From an uncultured Eubacteriales bacterium (GTDB lineage: Bacteria; Bacillota; Clostridia; Lachnospirales; CAG-274): a stretch of DNA of 15,062 bases. Position numbers and translations under genes: made by a program. This document shows, one piece after another, positions 1-7,002 of the stretch. The notes below the pieces were generated by a model. The model saw only the letters and a program-made list of their open reading frames with translations. It had not been told where the DNA came from and searched no databases. The stretch is taken from contig CABVEG010000010.1 of NCBI GenBank assembly GCA_902497185.1, forward strand, positions 1-15,062, in the 5' to 3' direction. Within the stretch, counting starts at the first letter, position 1. Each line of letters begins with the position of its first letter.

Positions 1-1
1 C

Positions 2-2155
2 TTAGGTCTTAGTGTAGGTGTTATTCTCCATGACCTTGAAAAGAATGAAAGACAGGAGGCATATAACTGCGATATTACTTATGCCACTAACAATGAGCTG
101 GGCTTTGATTACTTAAGAGATAATATGGTAGTTTATGAAAAGGACCTTGTTCAAAGAGGTTTGCCATTTACCATTATTGATGAGGTTGACTCCATACTTA
201 TTGATGAGGCAAGAACACCTCTTATTATTTCAGGACAGTCAGACAAGTCTACTAAGCTTTATGAGCTTGCTGATATGTTTGTAAAGACTCTTACTAAGGG
301 TAGAATTTTAAATGAAGACGAGGCTATGAATCCCCTTATAAGAGAAGAATTAAAGGAAGAGGGAGATTTTGTAGTTGATGAAAAGGGCAAGACTTCAACT
401 CTTACTCAGCTGGGTGTTGAAAAGGCTGAAAAGTTCTTTAATGTTGAAAACCTTTCTGATCCTGAAAATATGGCTTTACAGCACCACATCAACAATGCTT
501 TAAAGGCAAACTACAATATGTTTAAGGATCAGGATTATGTTACTGAAAATGATAAGGGTGAGCCTGAAATCGTTATTGTAGATACATTTACAGGTCGTAT
601 GATGCCGGGCCGTAGATATTCCGACGGCTTACATCAGGCTATAGAGGCTAAGGAGCATTTGGAGGTTAAGAGAGAGAGTAAGACTCTTGCTACAATTACC
701 TTCCAGAACTTCTTTAATAAATATGAAAAGAAGTCAGGTATGACAGGTACTGCACAGACTGAGGAGGCAGAGTTCAGAGCTATTTACGGTATGGACGTTG
801 TATGTATTCCTACTAATATGCCTGTTATAAGAAAAGACTTAAATGATGTTGTATACCAGACACAGGCAGCTAAGTACAGAGCTGTTATTAAGGAGATTAT
901 TGAATCCCATGAAAAGGGACAGCCTGTTCTTGTAGGTACAGTTAATATTGAAATTTCAGAGCTTTTAGGCAATATGCTTAAAAGAGAGGGCGTTAAGTGT
1001 GAGGTACTTAATGCCAAGAATCACAGACGTGAGGCTGAAATCGTTGCAAAGGCAGGCGAAAAGGGTGCCGTAACTATTGCAACTAATATGGCTGGTAGAG
1101 GTACTGATATTAAGCTTGGCGAGGGTGTAGTTGAGCTTGGCGGTCTTAAGATTATAGGTACTGAAAGACACGAATCAAGACGTATTGATAACCAGTTAAG
1201 AGGTCGTTCGGGTCGTCAGGGTGATCCGGGTGAATCTAAGTTCTACTTATCTCTTGAGGATGATTTATTAAGACTTTTCGGCTCTGAAAAAACTGCTGAA
1301 ATGATTAAAAAGCTTGGCTTACCTGAGGATGAGCCTATTGAAGCTAAGATGCTTACTAAGTCTATTGAAAATGCACAAAAGAAGGTTGAGGGTAACAACT
1401 TCTCTGCCAGAAAGAGATTATTAGACTATGATAAGGTAAACAATGAGCAGAGAGAAATTATATATGCCCAGAGAAAGGAAGTACTTTTAGGTGCTGACTT
1501 AAAGGATAAGATTTTAAATATGATGAAGGCTGTTATTACCAGAAGTGTTAATGCAGTATGCCCTAATGATGATGAGCCTTCAGAATGGGATATGACTGAA
1601 TTTAATGAGCTTGTAAGACCTTACTTCGGCTTTGAGGATATGTATATTCTTACTGATGAAGATATGCAGACTATTACTAAGGATAAGCTTATTGAAAGAG
1701 TATATAATGATGCTGTTGTTAAGTATGATGCTAAAGAAAATGAGTATGGCAGTGAAATGATGAGAGAGCTTGAAAGAGTTATCACATTAAAGGTTGTTGA
1801 TACTAAGTGGATGGCACATATTGATGATATGGATCAGATGCGACAGGGTATTATGTTAAGAGCCCTTGCACAGAAGGACCCTCTTATTGAATATCAGTTT
1901 ATAAGCTATGATATGTTTGAGGAGCTTTCCAACAATATTCAAAATGATATTGTTAAGACATTATTCCATATCAGAATTGTTACTCCTGAACAGCAGCTTG
2001 AAAGAGAGCAGGTTGCTAAGCCTACATCAACTAACAAGGATGAGTCAGCAGGAGGAACTACAAGAGTAAGAAAAGAGCCTAAGGTTGGCAGAAATGACCC
2101 TTGTCCTTGCGGCAGCGGCAAGAAGTATAAGCAGTGCTGCGGCAGGTTTGAGTAA
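2..2155 (+). CDS. secA: Preprotein translocase ATPase SecA (5' end cut by window)
   Basis: SecA is the cytosolic ATPase that pushes unfolded preproteins through the SecYEG channel. The reading frame is open from base 2 and 717 residues are visible. Bacterial SecA usually has about 840-900, so roughly the first 130-150 residues lie outside the window. The visible part opens inside nucleotide-binding domain 1, with [14 protein letters not shown] just before the internal ATG at 125, which is not the true start. The Walker B-type DEVD is at 179-190, followed by [12 protein letters not shown]. Domain 2 carries [12 protein letters not shown] and [13 protein letters not shown] (about 1087-1230). The C-terminus has the zinc-binding tail [14 protein letters not shown] (CxCx8CC) that contacts SecB or the ribosome and lipids in other species. 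The family assignment is certain. One small deviation is YATNNEL where YGTNNEF is common. Confidence 0.98.
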   Translation, partial: LGLSVGVILHDLEKNERQEAYNCDITYATNNELGFDYLRDNMVVYEKDLVQRGLPFTIIDEVDSILIDEARTPLIISGQSDKSTKLYELADMFVKTLTKGRILNEDEAMNPLIREELKEEGDFVVDEKGKTSTLTQLGVEKAEKFFNVENLSDPENMALQHHINNALKANYNMFKDQDYVTENDKGEPEIVIVDTFTGRMMPGRRYSDGLHQAIEAKEHLEVKRESKTLATITFQNFFNKYEKKSGMTGTAQTEEAEFRAIYGMDVVCIPTNMPVIRKDLNDVVYQTQAAKYRAVIKEIIESHEKGQPVLVGTVNIEISELLGNMLKREGVKCEVLNAKNHRREAEIVAKAGEKGAVTIATNMAGRGTDIKLGEGVVELGGLKIIGTERHESRRIDNQLRGRSGRQGDPGESKFYLSLEDDLLRLFGSEKTAEMIKKLGLPEDEPIEAKMLTKSIENAQKKVEGNNFSARKRLLDYDKVNNEQREIIYAQRKEVLLGADLKDKILNMMKAVITRSVNAVCPNDDEPSEWDMTEFNELVRPYFGFEDMYILTDEDMQTITKDKLIERVYNDAVVKYDAKENEYGSEMMRELERVITLKVVDTKWMAHIDDMDQMRQGIMLRALAQKDPLIEYQFISYDMFEELSNNIQNDIVKTLFHIRIVTPEQQLEREQVAKPTSTNKDESAGGTTRVRKEPKVGRNDPCPCGSGKKYKQCCGRFE

Positions 2156-2173
2156 AAGCAATGATGTTTTTTA

Positions 2174-2201
2174 AATAGGTGTGTCATATGACACACCTAT
2201 T
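2174..2201. repeat. 28-bp perfect palindrome between secA and prfB
   Basis: Two perfectly complementary 14-base arms meet with no spacer, centred on CATATG (2185-2190), 18 bases after the secA stop codon. As RNA it would fold into a hairpin, with a few central pairs opening as the loop, and could end the secA transcript. The following T-tract (TATTTAG) is poor, so it may instead attenuate, stabilise the 3' end, or bind a dimeric protein. The sequence shows only the dyad. Its role is inferred. Confidence 0.6.
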
Positions 2202-2228
2202 ATTTAGTATATAAGAAAGGTTGATTTT

Positions 2229-3335
2229 ATGATATTTGAATTAGATCAGATGGCAACAGAGCTTGCTTCTTATGAGGAAAGTCTTAAAGAGCTTAGAAAT
2301 TCATTAAACATAGATGAGGCAAAGGAAAAGGTTGAAGAGCTTGAGGAAATTGCAGGAGACCCTGATTTCTGGAACGATATGGACAAGGCACAGAAGAATC
2401 TTCAACAGACAAAGCAGCTTAAAAATAAAATTGACGGCTACGAAAAGCTGAAAACCGACTATGATGATTTAATGACATTAATTGAAATGGGCAATGAAAT
2501 GGACGACGACTCCGTTGTTGATGAGGCAAAGGAAATGCGTACTGCCTTTGAGGAGGAATTTGAACATCTTAGAATTTCCACACTCCTTACAGGTCAGTAT
2601 GACCATTGCAATGCTATTGTTACTCTCCATTCAGGTGCAGGCGGTACTGAAGCCTGTGACTGGGTTTCAATGCTTTACAGAATGTACAGCCGCTGGGTTG
2701 AAAAGCAGGGCTTTGGCTTTGACCTTATGGACTATCAGGAGGGTGATGAGGCAGGCATCAAGTCTGTTACATTTATGGTAACAGGTGAAAATGCTTATGG
2801 TTATTTAAAGGGTGAAAAGGGTATTCACAGACTTGTAAGAATTTCTCCTTTTGACTCTAGCGGCAGACGTCATACTTCCTTTGCAAGCTGTGACGTAATG
2901 CCTGAAATAGACGAGGATATTGAGGTTGAAATTAATCCTGATGATTTAAGAATTGATACTTACAGAGCAAGCGGTGCAGGTGGTCAGCACGTAAATAAGA
3001 CTTCTTCTGCCATAAGAATTACTCATATTCCTACTAACACAGTTGTTCAGTGCCAGAATGAAAGAAGTCAGTTCCAAAATAAGGATATGGCAATGAAAAT
3101 GTTAAAGGCTAAGCTTTATGAAATTAAGCTTAAAGAACAGGGTGAAATGCTTGAGGGTATCAGAGGTGAAGTTAAGGATATTGCCTGGGGCAGCCAGATT
3201 AGGAGCTATGTTTTCCACCCTTACAATATGATTAAGGACCACAGAACAGGTGCAGAAACAGGTAATGTTCAGCCTGTTATGGACGGTAATTTGGATCTGT
3301 ATATTAATGCTTATTTGAAGTGGATAAATGAGTAA
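2229..3335 (+). CDS. prfB: Peptide chain release factor 2 (RF2)
   Basis: RF2 recognises UAA and UGA stop codons in the ribosomal A site and triggers peptide release. The 368-residue protein is full length. It has an N-terminal helical domain (about 1-110), the codon-reading tripeptide SPF at 206-208, which separates RF2 from RF1 (PxT), and the catalytic GGQ at 251-253 within GAGGQHVNKTSSA. The AAGAAAGG ribosome binding site lies 8 bases before the ATG. Many bacteria need a programmed +1 frameshift at CTT-TGA-C near codon 25 to make RF2. Here the frame runs through unbroken (LRNSLNID at 22-29), so that feedback control is absent. secA upstream is a common Firmicute neighbour. A strong terminator follows. 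Confidence 0.97.
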   Translation: MIFELDQMATELASYEESLKELRNSLNIDEAKEKVEELEEIAGDPDFWNDMDKAQKNLQQTKQLKNKIDGYEKLKTDYDDLMTLIEMGNEMDDDSVVDEAKEMRTAFEEEFEHLRISTLLTGQYDHCNAIVTLHSGAGGTEACDWVSMLYRMYSRWVEKQGFGFDLMDYQEGDEAGIKSVTFMVTGENAYGYLKGEKGIHRLVRISPFDSSGRRHTSFASCDVMPEIDEDIEVEINPDDLRIDTYRASGAGGQHVNKTSSAIRITHIPTNTVVQCQNERSQFQNKDMAMKMLKAKLYEIKLKEQGEMLEGIRGEVKDIAWGSQIRSYVFHPYNMIKDHRTGAETGNVQPVMDGNLDLYINAYLKWINE

Positions 3336-3388
3336 ATAATATTGAAAGAAATAAAATATCTGCCATATTCGGCATAAAGATAACAAAT

Positions 3389-3425
3389 ACCCCCTAAGAA
3401 CGGCAGCTCTTAGGGGGTTATTTTT
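3389..3425 (+). terminator. Intrinsic terminator after prfB
   Basis: An 11-bp perfect stem (ACCCCCTAAGA with TCTTAGGGGGT), an 8-base loop at 3400-3407, and a following TATTTTT tract make a strong Rho-independent terminator 53 bases after the prfB stop codon. It marks the end of the housekeeping block. Confidence 0.93.
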
Positions 3426-3443
3426 GCTTTAAAATAAGAATAA

Positions 3444-3472
3444 TTGACAAATTATGACAATAGAGATATAAT
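3444..3472 (+). promoter_or_regulatory. Perfect consensus sigma-A promoter for the broken zinc-ribbon gene
   Basis: TTGACA at 3444-3449 and TATAAT at 3467-3472 are separated by exactly 17 bases, so all 12 consensus positions match. A small dyad, ATAATT-GACA-AATTAT (3440-3455), overlaps the -35 box and could be an operator, although AT-rich sequence makes such dyads easy to find by chance. The promoter faces the frameshifted gene at 3521, with a start expected near 3479. Confidence 0.88.
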
Positions 3473-3520
3473 TATAAAAAATACTTTGTGCATTATAAGG
3501 CCGAAAGGGGAGGTAAACAA

Positions 3521-3729
3521 ATGAAATGTCCAAATTGCAACAATGAAATTGAGGACGTAAAAAGGGCAAAGAGGATTTGGAAGTCAAAAAGGCTGATATT
3601 GATGTAAATGATATGAGCAATAAGGAAATATCAAAGGCAGTTGAAAAGATACATACTAAGCTTGATAAAAATATGGATAAAATTAAAGATGGTGCCATAA
3701 AGTACTATTACGAAAATTATTACGGATAA
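3521..3729 (+). pseudogene. Frameshifted zinc-ribbon protein remnant
   Basis: A good ribosome binding site (GGGGAGG, 3507-3513) precedes an ATG at 3521 encoding MKCPNCNNEIEDVK, the first knuckle (CPNC) of a zinc ribbon. That frame then stops at 3605-3607 after 28 codons. The next lower frame carries on in a clearly protein-like way, GKEDLEVKKADIDVNDMSNK (from 3565) to KYYYENYYG, with a stop at 3727-3729. In intact relatives in this window the second knuckle reads FCxxCGK. Here only GKEDL remains, directly after the first-knuckle segment. The simplest reading is a small deletion, not a multiple of three, that removed the second CxxC and broke the frame. Alternatives are programmed -1 slippage at A-AAA-AGG (3559-3565, an imperfect slippery site) or a sequencing error. 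The product family is that of the zinc-ribbon operon downstream. Confidence 0.72.
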
Positions 3730-3738
3730 TATCAGTAA

Positions 3739-3777
3739 AAAAAACAGGTGTTCAGTTTATAGGGACACCTGTTTTTT
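3739..3777. terminator. Bidirectional terminator between convergent genes
   Basis: A 13-bp perfect stem (AAAAAACAGGTGT with ACACCTGTTTTTT) and a 13-base loop have a run of A on the left and a run of T on the right, so the hairpin terminates in both directions. It lies between the rightward zinc-ribbon remnant and the leftward XRE gene that ends at 3781. Confidence 0.92.
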
Positions 3778-3780
3778 ATA

Positions 3781-4203
3781 TTAAATCTCAATTATATCCT
3801 CATTCAGCTCATAAAGGAGTTCATTAGCTTGATTAAGGGTTAAGCCTTTTTCGAGGGCAAAAATTATTACACAGTCACGCCTTATTTTGCTGTAAAGACC
3901 TCCTGCATTGGCAAGTATAAGTATTCTGTTTGTTTCCTCGGGAGTCGCCTTCATACCAAAGCAAATCTGTATTAGCTTATCCTTTGTAGGTTTCCTTGTG
4001 CCGTTTAAGATCTGATAGCCATAGGTATAGTTAAGCTCAGAGCTATTTATAATCTCTTTTTTTGTAAGACCCTTTTCTTTAATAAGGGTATCAAGATACT
4101 GGGTAAGTGTGAAATTTTTTATGTATTCATCGTTTTCCTTTAAAAAATTTTTTATTTCTGTAGATTTTTTTATTTCAGTAAGCAGTTCATTTGTATTTTT
4201 CAT
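3781..4203 (-). CDS. XRE-like helix-turn-helix regulator divergent from the kinase gene
   Basis: Probable DNA-binding transcriptional regulator of 140 residues. A helix-turn-helix resembling the Cro/C1 fold spans about 35-95, with LTKKEIINSSELNYTYGYQI as the recognition region and GTRKPTKDKLIQICFGMKAT following. The C-terminal all-helical part contains LYSKIRRDCVIIFALEKG, probably a dimerisation or sensing segment. The ATG at 4203-4201 is chosen because AGAGGTG (4216-4210) lies 6 bases upstream. An in-frame GTG (4212) and ATG (4209) sit inside or too close to that site. The gene diverges from the kinase gene with only 66 bases between start codons, so it most likely controls the kinase, itself, or both. 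The target and effector are not visible. HTH assignment is good; the exact subfamily is uncertain. Confidence 0.82.
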   Translation of the reverse strand: MKNTNELLTEIKKSTEIKNFLKENDEYIKNFTLTQYLDTLIKEKGLTKKEIINSSELNYTYGYQILNGTRKPTKDKLIQICFGMKATPEETNRILILANAGGLYSKIRRDCVIIFALEKGLTLNQANELLYELNEDIIEI

Positions 4204-4222
4204 TTGCATCACCTCTATTTTT

Positions 4223-4252
4223 ATGATAACATATTTTTAAGATATATTTCAA
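4223..4252 (-). promoter_or_regulatory. Possible leftward promoter of the XRE gene
   Basis: Read on the minus strand, TTGAAA (4252-4247) and TATCAT (4228-4223) are 18 bases apart. Initiation would fall next to the ribosome binding site, leaving a very short leader. The whole divergent gap is AT-rich, so the match is moderate and a rightward kinase promoter cannot be placed with confidence. Confidence 0.4.
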
Positions 4253-4269
4253 CAAAGAAGGTAAAGTTT

Positions 4270-5928
4270 ATGGGAAATATTGCAGACGAATTTAAAAAAC
4301 AATATGAGGATTATGATATAATAAGTAAAATCGGTCTTGACACATGGCAGATAAGGCTTAAAAGCTATGACAAAATTGCAGTTTTAAAAAAGGTGGACAA
4401 TCCCCATATTTATAAAAGGCTTATGCCTCTTAAAATAAAAGGTATTCCACTTATTTACAATATTTTTGAAAAAGAAAATGAAAGCTATGTTATTGAGGAG
4501 TATATTAACGGCAGCAATTTGTCCGAGCTATTGTCATCAAAAGGCAGTATTGACAAAAGGGATACAAAGGACATTATTTTAAGGCTTTGTGATATTCTGT
4601 CGGCTATTCATAATGAGGATATAATTCACAGGGATATTAAGCCTTCAAATATTATACGTACTCCTCATGGGGAAGTGTATCTTATTGATTTCGGTATTGC
4701 AAGAACAAAGAATGAAAAAACTTCAAAGGATACAAGACTTCTGGGTACGGAATTTTATGCATCTCCCGAGCAGTACGGCTTTGCTCAAACTGATTGCCGA
4801 AGTGATATTTATTCTCTGGGCAGGCTTATGATAGTTTTGCTTACAGGCAAGGAGAGCACAGAAGGTATAAATAAAATTCCTTATAGTAAAATAATTTTAA
4901 AATGTACACAGATAGACGCATCAAAGAGATATGGAAGTGCAGAAACGCTTAAAAGGATGTTTTATCTTGATTTGGCTGCTATAGGTGCTGTAATTGGTGC
5001 TGTATTAGTTGTTTTGTGTTTTGTATTTGCTACTATGCTGTCAAATAATAGCGATAATAAGGATGCTGTGAATACAGAGCCTACATTTCTTGTAACTGAA
5101 ACAGGGAAAGAGGGTGAAAGCGCACTCCTGCAGGAAACAACACTTCAGGCAGCAATAGAGGGAACAACAGCTGTGGAAACAACTTCGGAAGTATCAACTT
5201 CTGCTGTATCTGTAAAACCATCAAGTGTGCCGAGTGTATCAAATAAACCAAGTGTATCGAATAATACCGGAACTGCTTCACAGCCTTCAATACCTGCTGC
5301 TGAAGCGACATCAGAGACAACTACAGAAAGTGACATCAAAATTAAAGGTAGTAAAAATCTTTCTACATTGTCTAAATATTTACTAGGTCTTTATCGGATA
5401 CATTTTTGGGGTAAAGATTTGGTGAGTGACGAATTTGTGAAGACCGAGAAACACCTTCTTAAAGATTTTAAGCTTTCAGATAGCATAAATGCTGATATTT
5501 ACACTGAATGGAACGGAAGTGAGTTTATAATAAAAATTAATGACGGAAATGCTTTAAAAATACCCGAGCTTACAAATGTTGAATCTGCAAATTATAAGGA
5601 GGGTATGGTAGTATATAAATATTACAGTGTAAATTATCATGACTTTGATAAAGATGGCATAAAGGATATTTATTTAAACGAAGCGGTTTACGGTCATGCT
5701 AATAATGACTATGTTCCTTTTTTCTTTGTAAATACATTTATAAAAATAAATTCTGATCTTACAATGCAGGTTTTAAGCAATGAAAATCCTGTTATTAAGG
5801 ATCTTGATGACCTTTATTATATAGGTAAGGACGATTATGTATCATGTGAGATATTCCTAGGGGATGAAATAGGTACATATAAAATTAAAGACAATAAGGT
5901 TTATTGGGTTTTACCTGAAGATGAATAA
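4270..5928 (+). CDS. Membrane-anchored Hanks-type Ser/Thr protein kinase
   Basis: Transmembrane protein kinase of 552 residues that should transfer phosphate from ATP to Ser/Thr of cytoplasmic partners. The kinase domain (about 15-230) has the candidate VAIK-type lysine K40 in AVLK, hinge VIEEYINGSNL, catalytic loop HRDIKPSN (120-127), DFG (140-142), ASPE (164-167) and SDIYSLG. No GxGxxG loop or clear helix-C glutamate is seen, so the N-lobe is reduced. One membrane helix (about 235-257) follows. Outside the cell there is a Ser/Thr/Pro-rich stalk (about 258-355) and a C-terminal domain (about 360-552) with DFDKDGIKD (458-466), matching the calcium-loop pattern DxDxDGxxD. The ATG at 4270 is chosen because GAAGG lies 8 bases upstream. 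The longer frame from 4204 has no such site and would run over the divergent regulator's start. The ligand is unknown. Confidence 0.9.
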   Translation: MGNIADEFKKQYEDYDIISKIGLDTWQIRLKSYDKIAVLKKVDNPHIYKRLMPLKIKGIPLIYNIFEKENESYVIEEYINGSNLSELLSSKGSIDKRDTKDIILRLCDILSAIHNEDIIHRDIKPSNIIRTPHGEVYLIDFGIARTKNEKTSKDTRLLGTEFYASPEQYGFAQTDCRSDIYSLGRLMIVLLTGKESTEGINKIPYSKIILKCTQIDASKRYGSAETLKRMFYLDLAAIGAVIGAVLVVLCFVFATMLSNNSDNKDAVNTEPTFLVTETGKEGESALLQETTLQAAIEGTTAVETTSEVSTSAVSVKPSSVPSVSNKPSVSNNTGTASQPSIPAAEATSETTTESDIKIKGSKNLSTLSKYLLGLYRIHFWGKDLVSDEFVKTEKHLLKDFKLSDSINADIYTEWNGSEFIIKINDGNALKIPELTNVESANYKEGMVVYKYYSVNYHDFDKDGIKDIYLNEAVYGHANNDYVPFFFVNTFIKINSDLTMQVLSNENPVIKDLDDLYYIGKDDYVSCEIFLGDEIGTYKIKDNKVYWVLPEDE

Positions 5929-5936
5929 AATATGAC

Positions 5937-5976
5937 AAAATAATGCTCTCAGCTAATGAAACGAGAGCATTATTTT
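5937..5976. terminator. Bidirectional terminator between kinase and second XRE gene
   Basis: A 14-bp perfect stem (AAAATAATGCTCTC with GAGAGCATTATTTT) and a 12-base loop are followed by more T on the right and preceded by A on the left. It ends the kinase transcript and, read leftward, the convergent XRE transcript whose stop codon is at 5985-5983. Confidence 0.93.
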
Positions 5977-5982
5977 TTTATA

Positions 5983-6222
5983 CTAATTTAAAAGCTCATC
6001 GGGAGAAATGTCGAAAATTTCAGCTAGAGCCTTAAGCTCAATATCTGTGACAGGACGTACCTGTCCTTCTAATTTGGACAGACTTGAAGGATTTATGTCA
6101 ACACCGCTTGTCTGTAGTCTTGCAAGAAGCTCTTTTTGCTTTATGTTTCTTTCAAGTCTTAGCTCAGTTATTTTGTGACCTATAATATTTTTGTTTCCTA
6201 ACTCCTGTTTTCTGGGTTTCAT
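5983..6222 (-). CDS. Small XRE (Cro/C1-type) repressor divergent from the zinc-ribbon operon
   Basis: A 79-residue protein that is essentially one Cro/C1 helix-turn-helix domain: GHKITELRLERNIKQKELL (helices 1-2), then VDINPSSLSKLEGQVRPVTD (recognition helix and turn) and ALAEIFDISPDELL (closing helix, typical of XRE regulators). It has no separate sensing domain. AGGAG lies 10 bases before the ATG on the minus strand. It diverges from the zinc-ribbon operon across 173 bases that contain three dyads and the operon promoter, the usual layout of a phage-like repressor with its operators. It is inferred to repress the operon and perhaps itself. The signal that lifts repression is not visible. 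Confidence 0.9.
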   Translation of the reverse strand: MKPRKQELGNKNIIGHKITELRLERNIKQKELLARLQTSGVDINPSSLSKLEGQVRPVTDIELKALAEIFDISPDELLN

Positions 6223-6248
6223 AGGTTGTCAGCTCCTGTTGATAATAG

Positions 6249-6269
6249 ATATACTTAATATAAGTATAT
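6249..6269. promoter_or_regulatory. Dyad near the XRE start: ATATACTT-N5-AAGTATAT
   Basis: Perfect 8-bp arms around a 5-base centre (AATAT), 27 bases upstream of the XRE start codon. It lies where the leftward promoter of the regulator gene would be expected, so it may be an autoregulatory operator. Its sequence differs from the two dyads near the operon promoter, and the AT-rich content makes it less certain. Confidence 0.45.
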
Positions 6270-6285
6270 TAATAAAAATTATAAA

Positions 6286-6308
6286 TATAATTCTTGTGAA
6301 GAATTATA
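6286..6308. promoter_or_regulatory. Operator-like dyad 1, abutting the -35 box
   Basis: Perfect inverted repeat with 10-bp arms and a GTG centre; the core is AATTCTTGTGAAGAATT (6289-6305). It ends one base before TTGACA. A near copy lies downstream of the -10 box (6351-6367), which supports a real protein binding site over chance. Confidence 0.75.
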
Positions 6309-6337
6309 TTGACATTTTTTAGCGAATCAATTATAAT
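6309..6337 (+). promoter_or_regulatory. Perfect consensus promoter of the zinc-ribbon operon
   Basis: TTGACA at 6309-6314 and TATAAT at 6332-6337 with a 17-base spacer match sigma-A consensus at all 12 positions. Such a strong promoter flanked by two related dyads is typical of a tightly repressed unit. Transcription should start near 6344, just before dyad 2. Confidence 0.9.
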
Positions 6338-6350
6338 GTTGTTAAATAAT

Positions 6351-6367
6351 AATTCTTGTAGAGAATT
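6351..6367. promoter_or_regulatory. Operator-like dyad 2, just downstream of the start of transcription
   Basis: AATTCTTGTAGAGAATT matches dyad 1 at 15 of 17 positions, with arms TAATTCT and AGAATTA when one flanking base is added on each side. The two dyad centres are 62 bases apart, so repressor dimers on both could bracket the promoter. Consensus of the pair: AATTCTTGTRRAGAATT. Confidence 0.72.
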
Positions 6368-6395
6368 AAAAATAGTATTATGAGGAGGTATGTTT

Positions 6396-6989
6396 ATGTT
6401 TTGTGATAACTGCGGTAAAAAATTAATGGATGATGCAGCTTTTTGTCCTTCCTGTGGTAAGGCATTAAATGATGATATAGTTGATACCAATGAATATGCA
6501 AATAATAAGTCTGTTCCTAACAATAACAATCCTTATGGTAATGCTATGCCATTAGCAGGTCCTGCACCTAATTACGGACAGATTCCTAATTACGGACAGG
6601 CTCCTAATTATGGTCAGGCACCTAATTACGGACAGGCTCCTGTCTATCAGCCACCCTATGTGCAGCAGCCATATGTGCAGCAGCCCTATTTCGCCCCGCA
6701 GCCTACTGTAGTTAATATACAGCCTCAGCCTATCAAAACCAAGAGTTTAAACGGTTTTTGCGTTGCAGGCTTTGCTGTAAGTATAGCAGGTATATTTATA
6801 GGTGCTCTTATATGCGGTATAGCGGCAGTTGTATTTTCTGTTATAGGACTTGTTGGTTATGATGAAAATAAGCACGATGGCAAATGGATGGGTCTTACGG
6901 GAATAGTGATTGGCGTTATTGACCTTATAATAGGCTTGTTTATTGCCAGTATAGTAGCAGCATTATTTGAAATGGCAGGAACATTATAA
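6396..6989 (+). CDS. Zinc-ribbon protein with repeat linker and DUF4190-like membrane domain
   Basis: First gene of the operon, 197 residues. An N-terminal zinc ribbon (C3, C6, C17, C20; MFCDNCG...FCPSCGK) is followed by an Asn-rich stretch and a low-complexity linker with four PNYGQ repeats (about 58-80) and PYVQQ repeats (about 87-97). The C-terminal half has two hydrophobic segments (about 121-154 and 166-190) separated by a short polar loop (DENKHDGKWMG), as in DUF4190-type small membrane domains. No enzyme motif is seen. The ATG at 6396 is chosen over the one at 6390 because AGGAGG (6383-6388) is 7 bases upstream; the 6390 start would leave only 1. Zinc binding and the membrane location are strongly suggested. 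The function is unknown, and the ribbon probably serves protein contacts. Confidence 0.88.
   Translation: MFCDNCGKKLMDDAAFCPSCGKALNDDIVDTNEYANNKSVPNNNNPYGNAMPLAGPAPNYGQIPNYGQAPNYGQAPNYGQAPVYQPPYVQQPYVQQPYFAPQPTVVNIQPQPIKTKSLNGFCVAGFAVSIAGIFIGALICGIAAVVFSVIGLVGYDENKHDGKWMGLTGIVIGVIDLIIGLFIASIVAALFEMAGTL
6567..6638 (+). repeat. Four tandem 18-bp coding repeats (PNYGQx)
   Basis: Units start at 6567, 6585, 6603 and 6621, each close to CCTAATTACGGACAGGCT. Units 2 and 4 are identical; unit 3 differs at three positions. They encode the six-residue PNYGQx linker repeat and keep the frame whatever the copy number. Confidence 0.92.
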
Positions 6990-7002
6990 AGAGGAGAATA
7001 AA

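Noticed and set aside
2185..2229. secA-prfB gap as a riboswitch or frameshift control element
   Set aside because: Only the palindrome and a ribosome binding site are present; prfB has no in-frame stop codon that would need such control.
3102..3386. Minus-strand open frame over the end of prfB
   Set aside because: It runs over a certain gene and part of its terminator region, with an Ile/Phe-rich product and no start signals.
3559..3565. Firm claim of programmed -1 frameshifting at A-AAA-AGG
   Set aside because: The site does not fit X-XXY-YYZ, no stimulating hairpin is evident, and the missing second zinc knuckle is better explained by a deletion.
4204..4269. Longer start for the kinase, adding 22 residues
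   Set aside because: It has no ribosome binding site at 4204 and would overlap the start and ribosome binding site of the divergent regulator. GAAGG and ATG at 4270 are properly spaced.
5081..5339. Open frames on the minus strand opposite the kinase stalk
   Set aside because: They mirror the Ser/Thr-rich repeats of the real gene, have no ribosome binding site, and give low-complexity products.
6567..6638. Short repeats as a CRISPR array
   Set aside because: Units are contiguous, 18 bases long, without unique spacers, and lie in frame inside a coding region. The same holds for 10611-10694.
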